A DNA stretch of 64,000 bases, taken from contig NZ_SRMQ01000003.1 of the NCBI RefSeq assembly GCF_004768785.1, positions 62,001-126,000 of the forward strand, in the 5' to 3' direction. Both the position numbers and the translations under genes were made by a program. The notes below the pieces were generated by a model. That model did not search any database and was not told the DNA's origin. It saw only the letters and a program-made list of their open reading frames with translations. Shown piece after piece: positions 24,202-33,175 of the stretch (its first letter is position 1; each line of letters starts with the position of its first letter). Source of the DNA: Caproiciproducens galactitolivorans. Its GTDB lineage: Bacteria; Bacillota; Clostridia; Oscillospirales; Acutalibacteraceae.

Positions 24202-25174
24202 GGAGAGAGTCATTTTACAGGTCAAGAACCTGAAACGGTACTTTAACGTTGGGAAAAACCAGATGCTGAAAGCGGTGGACGACGTCAGCTTTTCCATTTA
24301 CAGGGGCGAAACCTTCGGTCTGGTCGGGGAGTCCGGTTGCGGAAAATCCACGCTGGGCCGCACGATCATTCGGCTTTACAGCGCCACAGGCGGAACCGTC
24401 CTGTTTGACGGCGCGGACGTGTCCGGAAAAATGAGCGCCGCGCAGAGCCACGAGCTTTCCCGGCGCATGCAGATGATCTTTCAGGACCCGTACGCTTCCC
24501 TGAATCCCCGCATGAAGGTCATGGACATTATCGCGGAGGGCATCGACGCGCACCATCTGGCCAAATCGGCGCAGGAGCGCGCCCAGATGGTGGTTGATCT
24601 GCTAGAGGTTGTCGGCTTGCAGGAAGAGCACGCCAACCGCTTCCCGCACGAATTTTCCGGCGGGCAGCGCCAGCGCATCGGCATTGCGCGCGCGCTTGCG
24701 GTGAACCCGGACTTTATCATCGCAGACGAACCGATTTCTGCGCTGGATGTGTCCATTCAGGCGCAGGTGATCAACCTTTTGAAGAAATTGCAGGAGGAAA
24801 GGAAGCTGACGTACCTGTTTATTGCGCACGATCTTTCCATGGTAAAGTACATCAGCGACCGCGTGGGGGTCATGTACCTTGGCAGCATGACCGAGCTTGC
24901 GGAAAGCAAGGAACTGTTTGACAATCCGCTGCATCCCTATACGCAGGCTTTGCTTTCCGCCATCCCGCTTCCGGACCCGGATTTGGAGCAGTCCCGCAAG
25001 CGTGTGCCGCTGCAGGGAAACATTTCCAGCCCGATCAACTTGCCGGAATGCTGCCATTTCTGCTCGCGCTGCCCGAAAGCGACGGAGCAGTGCCGGAAAG
25101 TGACGCCGAAGATGGCCGAGGTGCGGCCGGGGCATTTTGTTGCCTGCCACTTGATAAAGCCCGGGCAGGAATAG
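24194..25174 (+). CDS. oppF: peptide ABC ATPase, OppF type
   Basis: About 326 residues from ATG 24194; a GTG nine bases earlier is also possible. Walker A GESGCGKS, signature FSGGQRQR, Walker B FIIADEPISALD and H-loop IAHDLS are present. The C-terminal domain again has a Cys cluster (CCHFCSRCPKATEQC). Together with OppD it forms the ATPase pair of the importer. The next gene begins about 30 bases downstream, so it is likely in the same transcript. Confidence 0.93.
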   Translation: MPEERVILQVKNLKRYFNVGKNQMLKAVDDVSFSIYRGETFGLVGESGCGKSTLGRTIIRLYSATGGTVLFDGADVSGKMSAAQSHELSRRMQMIFQDPYASLNPRMKVMDIIAEGIDAHHLAKSAQERAQMVVDLLEVVGLQEEHANRFPHEFSGGQRQRIGIARALAVNPDFIIADEPISALDVSIQAQVINLLKKLQEERKLTYLFIAHDLSMVKYISDRVGVMYLGSMTELAESKELFDNPLHPYTQALLSAIPLPDPDLEQSRKRVPLQGNISSPINLPECCHFCSRCPKATEQCRKVTPKMAEVRPGHFVACHLIKPGQE

Positions 25175-25204
25175 CAGAATATAAGGTGTGAAGGAGATAT
25201 GGAT

Positions 25205-27757
25205 ATGTATTTTTCACAGGCGCTGCGGGACAGGATTCACCAGCAGTTTATGGAATCCAAAGCAACCCTGGGGCATGACGGCGAAGTGATTTTGGAACGA
25301 ATGCGTGGCTGTAGCGAAGACGAGCGCATGATTCTAGAGTTTTTTTACAGCACTATGCCCGCAAGCGATATCGGGGATTATGACTTTTCCCTTTATCAGA
25401 AATTTGCGCAATTCGGGCTGTCTGTTTGGGAGAATCCCTTTTGGAAAAGCCGGATTCCGGAAGATATTTTCTTGAATTATGTGGTTTCGTACCGTATAAA
25501 TAATGAAGCGATTGAGGACTGCCGCCCGCTTTTCCGAAAGAAACTGGCAGACCGGGTCCGCGGAAAAAGCATGAAGGAGGCCGCACTGGAGGTCAACGTC
25601 TGGTGCGCCGAGCATGTAACCTATCAGGCGACGGACGACCGCACCGTTTCGCCCCTTACTGTAATGAAATCCTCCTACGGGCGCTGCGGAGAGGAATCCA
25701 CCTTTGCGGTGACCGCCCTGCGCAGCGTCGGTATCCCGGCGCGCCAGATTTACGCGCCCCGCTGGGCGCACTGCGACGACAACCATGCATGGGTGGAAGT
25801 CTGGTGCGATGGGGATTGGTATTTCCTTGGCGCGTGCGAGCCGGAGCCTGTTTTAAACCGGGGATGGTTTACCGAAGCCGCCGCGCGCTCCATGCTGATG
25901 ACCTGCAAGGCGTTTTTGCCCTCGCAGGATGAGGAAGAGATCACCCGCGACGGCTGCACCCTCTATTTAAATGAACTCAAACGCTATGCGGAGAACCGCC
26001 GCTTTACGGTTACCGTCAAAAATCCCGAACCGCTTGCGGGCGTGACCGTCCACTTTGAACTGCTGAACGGTTCCGAATTTTCGCCGATTGCTTCCGTTAA
26101 AACGGATGAGGCCGGCCGCGCGGCCGTAACGCTCGGTTTCGGTAGCATCCATATTCACGCGGTGAAGGACGGGCGTTTTGCTGAGGTTTTTGTCGACACG
26201 GAAGAAATGGATTCGATCGAAATCGACTTTACCCGCGCGGTTGCCGAAGAACCGGACGCACAGGAGGACTTCGTTTTCCGCGCGCCGAAGGACAGCTCCC
26301 GCAACTTTATTGCGCTGACAGAGGAGCAGAAGGAAAAAAGGCGGGCGGTCATCCATCAGGCCGACCAAAAGCGCAAGGAATACGCCGCCGGTTTCTTTGA
26401 TAACGAAAAGGCGGACGCGCTAGCCGCCCGCTTTGCAGACCCGCAGAAGGTGCGGGAGCTTCTGAAAGCGGCACAGGGCAATTTCCCGGAGGTTTACGAC
26501 TTCCTGTCTATGGACTTCGGAGACGAGAATCGCGAGCTTCGAATAAAAATGCTTTGCTCTTTAATGAAAAAGGATCTGCACGATGTTCGCGCCGCGCTTC
26601 TCGAGGAGCATTTCCGCGAAGCACTTCCTTACCGCGGGGATTTCCCGGAAAATGTCTTTGTCCCCTATATCCTGTGCCCGCGCGTGTATCTGGAGCAGCT
26701 TTCCGAATACCGCCGATTCCTGTCCGGGCTGTTTGACAAGCCGACGGCGGATTCCTTCCGTAAAAACCCAAAAGACGTCTGGGCGTATGTCAGCAAGTAC
26801 CAGGTCAGCGCGGACAGGCAGAGCGAACGCTTGATTGCAACGCCCGTATGCGTTGTACGCACCGGTCAGGGCGGGGAGCTAGACCGCAGGGTGCTGTTTA
26901 CCGCAATCTGCCGCACGCTCGGGATTCCGGCGCGCTTGAATCCGGTGGACATGGCGCCCCAGTATTACCGCGGCGGCGCGTTCCACAATGTGCAGGAGGA
27001 AGAGGAACGCGCGGAGGATGCGAAGCTCACCCTGCTGGGGAACGGGGAAAAATGGGCTTACCTGCACAACTGGACGCTGGCTGTGCTGAAAGACGGCGAG
27101 TACAGGACGCTGGAGCTTTCCAACGCCGCATGGGAAAACGGAACGCTCATGCTGTCCCTTAATCCGGGCGCGTACCGCCTGCTGACTTCCAGCCGCACGC
27201 CGAACGGCAACCAGTTCGCGAAAAAATACTGCTTCCGGCTAAACGCGGGCGAAGCAAAAGAACTTTCGATCGAACTGTGCAAAACAGAGATCAGCGACCT
27301 GATTCAGGACATTCCGCTCCTGCCGTTCCAGATTTACAATGACCGCAGCGAGCCGGTTCCGGCGGATTCCGTTCTCGGCGCGGGGACCGCGCTGGTTGTC
27401 TGGCTGGAGGAAGGCCGCGAGCCCACCGAGCATATTTTAAATGAGTTTATTGAGGCGAAAGACGCGCTGAATGCCGCGGACTGCAAGCTTCTGTTCCTTA
27501 TCCAGAGTTCCGCCGCGTGGAAGAACGCGACCTTTGCAAAAGCGAAGGAGGTCCTTCCCGCCGCCCTGGTGCATTGTGCCGACTTTGCGGAAACCGCGGT
27601 GCCGATGGCCCGCAGGATGTTTGTAGACCCGGACAAACTTCCGCTTGCCGTCGTTTGCCGCGGCGGGCGCGGTGTGTACGCCTCCAGCGGATATAATGTG
27701 GGTATTGCCGATTTGCTCCTGAAGATTATTGATGCCGCAAATCAACAAGCCGGATGA
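25205..27757 (+). CDS. large transglutaminase-like protein encoded after the peptide importer
   Basis: About 850 residues from the ATG at 25205 (8 bases behind AAGGAG; the ATG at 25199 is too close). Using the 25199 numbering, a transglutaminase/cysteine-peptidase core has Cys163 (YGRCGEES), His197 (DDNHAW) and an acidic partner near 206-214 (GDWYFLGACEPE). A beta-sandwich-like segment follows (about 270-350). A second, degenerate transglutaminase-like unit near 555-600 keeps 'LFTAICRTLGIPARLNPV' but lacks the catalytic Cys. A thioredoxin-like C-terminal domain is possible. There is no signal peptide. Location suggests intracellular trimming of imported peptides (inference). Confidence 0.8.
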   Translation: MYFSQALRDRIHQQFMESKATLGHDGEVILERMRGCSEDERMILEFFYSTMPASDIGDYDFSLYQKFAQFGLSVWENPFWKSRIPEDIFLNYVVSYRINNEAIEDCRPLFRKKLADRVRGKSMKEAALEVNVWCAEHVTYQATDDRTVSPLTVMKSSYGRCGEESTFAVTALRSVGIPARQIYAPRWAHCDDNHAWVEVWCDGDWYFLGACEPEPVLNRGWFTEAAARSMLMTCKAFLPSQDEEEITRDGCTLYLNELKRYAENRRFTVTVKNPEPLAGVTVHFELLNGSEFSPIASVKTDEAGRAAVTLGFGSIHIHAVKDGRFAEVFVDTEEMDSIEIDFTRAVAEEPDAQEDFVFRAPKDSSRNFIALTEEQKEKRRAVIHQADQKRKEYAAGFFDNEKADALAARFADPQKVRELLKAAQGNFPEVYDFLSMDFGDENRELRIKMLCSLMKKDLHDVRAALLEEHFREALPYRGDFPENVFVPYILCPRVYLEQLSEYRRFLSGLFDKPTADSFRKNPKDVWAYVSKYQVSADRQSERLIATPVCVVRTGQGGELDRRVLFTAICRTLGIPARLNPVDMAPQYYRGGAFHNVQEEEERAEDAKLTLLGNGEKWAYLHNWTLAVLKDGEYRTLELSNAAWENGTLMLSLNPGAYRLLTSSRTPNGNQFAKKYCFRLNAGEAKELSIELCKTEISDLIQDIPLLPFQIYNDRSEPVPADSVLGAGTALVVWLEEGREPTEHILNEFIEAKDALNAADCKLLFLIQSSAAWKNATFAKAKEVLPAALVHCADFAETAVPMARRMFVDPDKLPLAVVCRGGRGVYASSGYNVGIADLLLKIIDAANQQAG

Positions 27758-27778
27758 TTTTTCTTTTGATCCGGTCAC

Positions 27779-27813
27779 AAAAAACGCATAACCGCACAGG
27801 TTATGCGTTTTTT
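27779..27813 (+). terminator. terminator of the oligopeptide operon
   Basis: Perfect 15-bp stem AAAAAACGCATAACC / GGTTATGCGTTTTTT (27779-27793, 27799-27813) with a 5-base loop. It works in either direction. Confidence 0.9.
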
Positions 27814-28129
27814 CGCTGGGATTTTGTCAAATTTATATTCTAACCTGTCATAATAGACAAATGGTTTTGCCTTTTTTGAACCTTTTACATAAAATATGCT
27901 AACAAATCAGGCAAAAAAGGGTCAATATTCATCTTGCGCTTTTGCACAAATGTGACTATTATTATATCTGTGTCCGTTGTTAAAAGCGACATTAATATAT
28001 TTTTTTGGAGTGCAATACAGAAAATAAAGTGAATTTTTTGAAAAAAACTTTTATTTTTTGTGTTTAGCTCCTGGCAATTCGCATGGAAAATGCGGAGAAT
28101 ACGTACACATGGGAGAAATGGTGGTAATT
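27814..28129 (+). other. AT-rich control region of the ech-hyp operon
   Basis: 315 bases without a convincing gene. A TGTC-ATAATA-GACA inverted repeat lies at 27846-27859. A promoter-like TTGCAC (27942-27947) is followed by TATATC at 27963-27968, but the spacing of 15 is short, so the promoter is not settled. A TTGTTAA half-site near 27977 recalls a redox-regulator box but lacks the symmetric partner. Confidence 0.4.
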
Positions 28130-30040
28130 ATGGAAATGATAGCAACGCTAATGGTCTTTCCTTTTCTTGCGGCTTTGCTGATTGCCCTTGCAAAACCGGG
28201 CAAGCTGCGGGACGGACTCATTTACTGCAGCAGCTTTGTGATTGTTGCAACGGTTTTGCTGCTTTGCGTGAGTTCGCTGCAAGGCGGAGGGACGCAGTCC
28301 TATCTATTGGAAACACAGATGCTCGACGAGTTTTTTATGGTGGTGGAACTCGGTCTGATGGGCCTTGTGTTTTACTATGGCATTCGGTATAAAAGATGGA
28401 TTGTGCTTTTGCTGTCCGCAGCGGGGACGCTTCCCGTCGTGTGGATGGAAGCTGCCGGTCTGAGCGCAGAGGGCGGGGAGCACATTTTGGTGGATCACCT
28501 CACCCTAATCATGTGCCTGGTTGTCGGCATTGTCGGTGCCCTGATCTGCGTTTACGCGGTCGGGTACATAAAGGATTACCATAAGCATCACACGGAGTAT
28601 AAAGACCGGTCCTCGTTCTTTCTCTCCATGCTGTTTGTCTTTATGGGGGCGATGTTCGGGCTGATTTTTTCGAGCAATCTTACCTGGATTTATTTCTTCT
28701 GGGAAATTACAACGCTGTGCTCGTTCCTGCTGATCGGCTACACCCAGACGGAGGAAGCGGTTAACAATTCCTTTCGCGCACTCTGGATGAACCTTCTGGG
28801 CGGCATGGGCTTTTCCTTCGCGATCCTGTACAGCTCCATCGCGCTGCACATCGCGAACCTGCAGGATTTGGTCGCCGCGTCGGCAGGCAACGGGGCGGTT
28901 ATCGTCCCTGTAACGCTCCTGGCCTTTGCGGCGCTGACAAAGAGCGCGCAGATGCCGTTTTCCCGCTGGCTTCTCGGCGCAATGGTTGCGCCTACGCCGA
29001 CTTCGGCGCTGTTGCACTCGGCAACCATGGTAAAAGCCGGCGTTTACCTGCTCATCCGGCTGGCGCCTTCCCTTCACGGCAACCTTGTAGGAGTTATGGT
29101 GACCTGCATCGGCGGCTTTACCTTTTTTGCGGCTTCGCTGCTCGCGATTTCACAGAGCGACGGCAAAAAGGTGCTTGCCTATTCCACGATTTCGAATCTG
29201 GGATTAATTACCGCATGCGCAGGCGTCGGGCTGCAAGAGGCGGTCTGGGCCGCGACCCTTCTTCTGGTATTCCACGCGGTGTCCAAATCCCTTCTGTTCC
29301 TTTCTGTCGGCGCGGTGGAAAACAGCACCGGCAGCCGGAACATTGAAGATATGCATGGCCTGATCGTCCGCCTTCCGAAGCTGGCGTTCGTTATGATCGT
29401 CGGTATCTGCGGCATGTTCCTTGCCCCGTTCGGAATGCTGATTTCCAAATGGGCCGCGTTAAAGGCGTTCGTTGATTCCAAGAGCGTATGGCTTGTCGTG
29501 TTTTTGGTTTTCGGTAGTGCGAGCACGCTGTTCTACTGGGGAAAATGGCTCGGCAAACTGGTTGCCGTTATCCATCGCTCCGAGCAGCTCAAGGACACGG
29601 TGCGCAAGAGCGAGAAGTGCTCGCTTTACACGCTTACCTTCCTCGTCATCGCGCTGTGCATCCTTTTTCCGGTATTTTCCGGCGTTTTCGTCGAGCCGTT
29701 CCTTTCACAGATGTTTAATACTACCGTCGTGGCGCTTATCAGCGGAAGCGATATCAATGCCATGCTTCTGATGCTGTGCATGATCGTAATTCTTCCGGTT
29801 ATGGTGAACCTGCTCACGTTCGGCAAGGAGAATAAAATGGTTATTTCCTATATGGCGGGTGTTAACCGCGGCGATGACCGCACGTTCGTCGACTCCTTTG
29901 GACAGGAAAAATCCATGTATCTTGCAAACTGGTATATGGACGAATATTTCGGCGAAAAGAAGCTTTTAAAGCCGTCGCTCGTGTTGGCTTCGGCGATAAT
30001 GGTTATTCTTATGATTCTTGCGATTGGAGGCGCCATCTGA
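28130..30040 (+). CDS. echA: Ech hydrogenase subunit EchA (NuoL-like ion-translocating subunit)
   Basis: About 636 residues from ATG 28130 (behind GGTGG; ATG 28109 is an alternative). A polytopic membrane protein of the NuoL/MrpA/EchA family with some 14-16 helices. It carries the proton-antiporter landmarks 'FFLSMLFVFMGAMFGLIFSSNLTWIYFFWEI', 'TKSAQMPFSRWLLGAM' and 'TPTSALLHSATMVKAGVYL' and a lysine in the broken helices. In Ech, EchA and EchB form the membrane arm, which moves H+ or Na+ while ferredoxin is oxidised and H2 is made. It is the first gene of echABCDEF. Confidence 0.93.
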   Translation: MEMIATLMVFPFLAALLIALAKPGKLRDGLIYCSSFVIVATVLLLCVSSLQGGGTQSYLLETQMLDEFFMVVELGLMGLVFYYGIRYKRWIVLLLSAAGTLPVVWMEAAGLSAEGGEHILVDHLTLIMCLVVGIVGALICVYAVGYIKDYHKHHTEYKDRSSFFLSMLFVFMGAMFGLIFSSNLTWIYFFWEITTLCSFLLIGYTQTEEAVNNSFRALWMNLLGGMGFSFAILYSSIALHIANLQDLVAASAGNGAVIVPVTLLAFAALTKSAQMPFSRWLLGAMVAPTPTSALLHSATMVKAGVYLLIRLAPSLHGNLVGVMVTCIGGFTFFAASLLAISQSDGKKVLAYSTISNLGLITACAGVGLQEAVWAATLLLVFHAVSKSLLFLSVGAVENSTGSRNIEDMHGLIVRLPKLAFVMIVGICGMFLAPFGMLISKWAALKAFVDSKSVWLVVFLVFGSASTLFYWGKWLGKLVAVIHRSEQLKDTVRKSEKCSLYTLTFLVIALCILFPVFSGVFVEPFLSQMFNTTVVALISGSDINAMLLMLCMIVILPVMVNLLTFGKENKMVISYMAGVNRGDDRTFVDSFGQEKSMYLANWYMDEYFGEKKLLKPSLVLASAIMVILMILAIGGAI

Positions 30041-30041
30041 C

Positions 30042-30902
30042 ATGGGAATCCTGAAAATTGCACTCTATCTGATTCTGGCCCCATTTATCGGCGGGTTTCT
30101 CGCCGGAATTGACCGAAAAATCGGCGCGCGGTTCCAAGGGCGCCAGGGCCCGCCGCTTCTCCAGCCTTTTTACGACCTTTTCAAGCTGTTTGAAAAGCAG
30201 TCCCTCGTGGTAAACGGTGTGCAGGATTTCTTTGTGGGCGGCTACTTCATCTTTATCCTGTTCACAGGCTGCCTGTTCTTCATCGGCGGCGATTTGCTGC
30301 TCGTGTGCTTTGCGCTGACACTGGCGGAGGTTTTCCTGATGATGGCGGCCTGCTCCGCAAATTCCCCGTACAGCGCCATGGGCTCGCAGAGGGAGCTTTT
30401 GCAGATGATGGCCTATGAGCCGATGCTCCTGCTTACCGCAATTGGATTCTATATTGCAACGGGAAGCTTTATGGTCGGAGATATTGCCCAAAGCAGCGTT
30501 TCCCCCATCGCATATCTGCCCGGTATGTTTTTTGGCTTCCTGTACATCTTAACCATTAAGTTTCGAAAATCCCCGTTTGACATCAGCACCTCCCACCATG
30601 CGCATCAGGAAATGGTAAAGGGGATTACAACGGAGCTTTCCGGCAATATTCTGGCGCTTGTAGAACTTGCCGTTTGGTACGAGGATGTTTTGCTCCTCGG
30701 TATGGTCGGCCTGTTCATTGTAAATATGAAGTGGTGGAGCTTCTTGATTGCCGCGGCTGTCTGCCTCTTAGCTTATATTTTGGAAACGTTTGTGGACAAC
30801 CTGTTCCCCCGTGTAAAGTGGGACAGTATGCTGAAATCAACCTGGTTGGTAACGCTGGTTGCGGGCGGAGTCAATCTTTTGATTCTTACGCTTGTACATT
30901 AA
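30042..30902 (+). CDS. echB: Ech hydrogenase subunit EchB (NuoH-like)
   Basis: About 286 residues from ATG 30042, two bases after the echA stop and behind GGAGG. Eight or so helices of the NuoH/HycD/EchB family. The conserved 'DRKIGARFQGRQGPP' N-terminal loop, 'MGSQRELLQMMAYEPML' and 'KSPFDISTSHHAHQE' loops link the hydrogenase module to the membrane arm. It serves as the ion path next to the large and small subunits. Confidence 0.94.
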   Translation: MGILKIALYLILAPFIGGFLAGIDRKIGARFQGRQGPPLLQPFYDLFKLFEKQSLVVNGVQDFFVGGYFIFILFTGCLFFIGGDLLLVCFALTLAEVFLMMAACSANSPYSAMGSQRELLQMMAYEPMLLLTAIGFYIATGSFMVGDIAQSSVSPIAYLPGMFFGFLYILTIKFRKSPFDISTSHHAHQEMVKGITTELSGNILALVELAVWYEDVLLLGMVGLFIVNMKWWSFLIAAAVCLLAYILETFVDNLFPRVKWDSMLKSTWLVTLVAGGVNLLILTLVH

Positions 30903-30918
30903 GGGAGGTGCTTGAATC

Positions 30919-31374
30919 ATGAATATCTCAAAGTCACCATGGCTTTTGCATTATGACGGTTCCAGCTGCAACGGCTGCGACATAGAAGTCCTCGCCTGTA
31001 CAACCCCGGTTTACGACGTGGAGCGGTTCGGCGTTGTGAACACCGGAAACCCGAAGCACGCCGATATTTTTCTGATCACCGGCGGCATTAACAGCCAGAA
31101 CCGAGAAGTGGTAAAACAGCTTTATTCCCAGATGCCGGACCCGAAGGTGGTTGTCGCTGTGGGAATTTGTGCCTGTGATGGCGGAATTTTTAAAGAGTGT
31201 TATAATATACTCGGGGGAGTCGATACGGTCATTCCCGTTGATATTTATGTGCCGGGCTGCGCCGCAAAACCGGAATCCATTATCGACGGCGTGGTGAAGG
31301 CGGTTGCCCTTCTCGACAAAAAGCGCGCCGCAATGAAAGCGGGCAAGGCCCCGGTTGCACAGAAGGAGGATTAG
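30919..31374 (+). CDS. echC: Ech hydrogenase small subunit EchC (NuoB-like)
   Basis: 151 residues with the proximal [4Fe-4S] cluster ligands of NuoB-like subunits: SSCNGCD, GICACDGG and VPGCAAKPE. It passes electrons between EchF ferredoxin clusters and the NiFe site in EchE. It starts 16 bases after echB with GGGAGG and ends 2 bases before echD. Confidence 0.95.
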   Translation: MNISKSPWLLHYDGSSCNGCDIEVLACTTPVYDVERFGVVNTGNPKHADIFLITGGINSQNREVVKQLYSQMPDPKVVVAVGICACDGGIFKECYNILGGVDTVIPVDIYVPGCAAKPESIIDGVVKAVALLDKKRAAMKAGKAPVAQKED

Positions 31375-31376
31375 TC

Positions 31377-31712
31377 ATGGCGGAAAATATTATTATACCC
31401 ATTTCCCCCGACTCCCTTTTAGAGGAAGTCCTGAAAATGAAAAACAGTGAGTGCCGTTTGGTGCAGATCTGCTCCACACGGACGCAGGATGGCTATGAAT
31501 TATCCTATTCCTTCGGAAAAGACTACGATTTATATAACCTGCGCTTTACCATCGGCGAGGATGCCCAGATTCCGAGCATCACCAATATTTACCCGACGGC
31601 CTTTCTGTATGAAAACGAAATACACGACCTTTTCGGCGTACAGATCAAAATGATTTCCGTTGATTATCAAGGTACCCTTTACCGTACCGATAAGAAAACG
31701 CCTTTTAAATAA
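31377..31712 (+). CDS. echD: Ech hydrogenase subunit EchD (NuoC-like)
   Basis: 111 residues, the 30-kDa-subunit fold reduced to its core. It has 'NIYPTAFLYENEIHDLFGV' with the family motif 'E.E..DLFG' and 'GTLYRTDK'. It binds between EchC and EchE. A separate short EchD is normal for Ech, unlike the fused NuoCD of some respiratory complexes. Confidence 0.93.
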   Translation: MAENIIIPISPDSLLEEVLKMKNSECRLVQICSTRTQDGYELSYSFGKDYDLYNLRFTIGEDAQIPSITNIYPTAFLYENEIHDLFGVQIKMISVDYQGTLYRTDKKTPFK

Positions 31713-31730
31713 CGTAAGGAGGGATACCAG

Positions 31731-32810
31731 ATGTCTAAACGCAGCATCGTACCGTTCGGGCCGCACCATCCGGTACTGCCGGAACCGATCCATCTGGACC
31801 TGGTGCTGGAGGACGAAAAAGTGGTGGAGGCGGTGCCTTCCATCGGTTTTATCCACAGGGGCCTTGAAAAACTGGTTGAAAAGAAAGATTTTAACGAATA
31901 TGTTTACGTTGCGGAGCGCATCTGCGGCATCTGCAGCTTTATGCATGGCATGGGCTACTGCGAGTCGGTAGAGCATGTGATGGGCGTGGAGGTTCCGCCC
32001 CGTGCGAAATACCTTCGCACCATCTGGTGCGAAATGTCGCGCCTGCACAGCCACCTACTGTGGCTCGGCCTTCTGGCGGACGCGTTCGGCTTTGAAAGCC
32101 TGTTTATGCAATCCTGGCGGATGCGCGAAAAAATCCTGGATATGTTTGAAACATCCACCGGCGGCCGCGTGATTTTTTCGGTGAATAAAATCGGCGGCGT
32201 AATGAAGGACATGGACGCCGATATGCTCAAGGAATTCGTAAAGATCCTGAACGGGATGGAAAAGGACCTGCGCGAGCTTTCCAGAACCTTTCTGGAAAAT
32301 AAGGCGGTCAATTCCCGTTTGCAGGGCGTCGGCCTGTTAACAAAACAGCAGGCGCACGACCTTGGCGCGGTCGGCCCATTCATGCGTGCTAGCGGCATTG
32401 TACGCGACACCCGCAGGATGGGTTACGCCGCGTATTCCGACCTTGAGTTTGAAACGATTACCAGCGATGTGGGCGACTGCTACGCCCGCACCGACGTGCG
32501 TATAAAGGAACTGTTCCAGTCCATCGACATTATTCGTCAGGCGGTAGAAAAGATTCCGGACAGCGAAATTGCTGTGCCCGTTAAAGGCTTCCCGGACGGC
32601 GAGTATTTCATGCGCGTGGAACAGCCGCGCGGCGAAGCGGTTTACTATGTAAAGGGCAACGGAACCAAATTCCTCGACCGCGTCCGCGTTCGGACCCCTA
32701 CATTTGCGAACCTGCCCGGAATGCTTGAAACCTTGAAGGGTGCTCAGCTTGCTGATGTTCCGATTCTGATTCTCACGATTGATCCGTGCATTAGCTGTAC
32801 CGAGAGGTGA
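31731..32810 (+). CDS. echE: Ech [NiFe] hydrogenase large subunit EchE
   Basis: 359 residues. Both NiFe ligating motifs are present: RICGICS (Cys65, Cys68) near the N-terminus and DPCISC (Cys353, Cys356) at the end, so this is an active hydrogenase and not a complex I subunit. The chain stops three residues after the last Cys, as in Ech, so no C-terminal processing peptidase is needed. 'HRGLEKL' and 'WCEMSRLHSHLLWLG' are group 4 landmarks. It catalyses 2H+ + 2e- to H2 on the cytoplasmic side. It is followed by overlapping echF. Confidence 0.96.
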   Translation: MSKRSIVPFGPHHPVLPEPIHLDLVLEDEKVVEAVPSIGFIHRGLEKLVEKKDFNEYVYVAERICGICSFMHGMGYCESVEHVMGVEVPPRAKYLRTIWCEMSRLHSHLLWLGLLADAFGFESLFMQSWRMREKILDMFETSTGGRVIFSVNKIGGVMKDMDADMLKEFVKILNGMEKDLRELSRTFLENKAVNSRLQGVGLLTKQQAHDLGAVGPFMRASGIVRDTRRMGYAAYSDLEFETITSDVGDCYARTDVRIKELFQSIDIIRQAVEKIPDSEIAVPVKGFPDGEYFMRVEQPRGEAVYYVKGNGTKFLDRVRVRTPTFANLPGMLETLKGAQLADVPILILTIDPCISCTER

Positions 32811-32815
32811 TAAAT

Positions 32816-33175
32816 ATGAAATTACTGACATTTGCGAAAACAGAGCTGCATAACCTGTTTTCTAAGCCGGCGACCCGGCTGTATCCCCAGGAGCCGAGGG
32901 TTTACCCCGAGCGCACCAGGGGGCATGTGGAAAATGATATAGACGTCTGCGTTTTCTGCGGACTCTGCTCCAAAAAATGCCCCACGGGCGCCATTACCGT
33001 AGACCGCGCGGCAAAAAGCTGGTCCATTAAACGCTTCAGCTGTATCCAGTGCGGCTACTGTGTGGCGAGTTGCCCGAAAAAATGCCTTTGCATGCGCCCC
33101 GCCTATACCCAGCCAGCCAGCGAAAAAGGAACGGAGACCTTTACGCAGGAGCCGAAGGACGATCAGAGCGCATGA
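32816..33175 (+). CDS. echF: Ech hydrogenase ferredoxin subunit EchF (NuoI-like)
   Basis: About 119 residues from ATG 32816, 6 bases behind GAGGTG; the echE stop is just upstream. Two 4Fe-4S motifs, CVFCGLCSKKCP and CIQCGYCVASCP, receive electrons from soluble ferredoxin. The stop overlaps the ATG of hypF, tying maturation to subunit synthesis. Confidence 0.94.
   Translation: MKLLTFAKTELHNLFSKPATRLYPQEPRVYPERTRGHVENDIDVCVFCGLCSKKCPTGAITVDRAAKSWSIKRFSCIQCGYCVASCPKKCLCMRPAYTQPASEKGTETFTQEPKDDQSA

Noticed and set aside
27975-28010. Rex-type redox operator before echA
   Set aside because: Only one TTGTTAA half-site is visible and the symmetric TTAACAA is missing.
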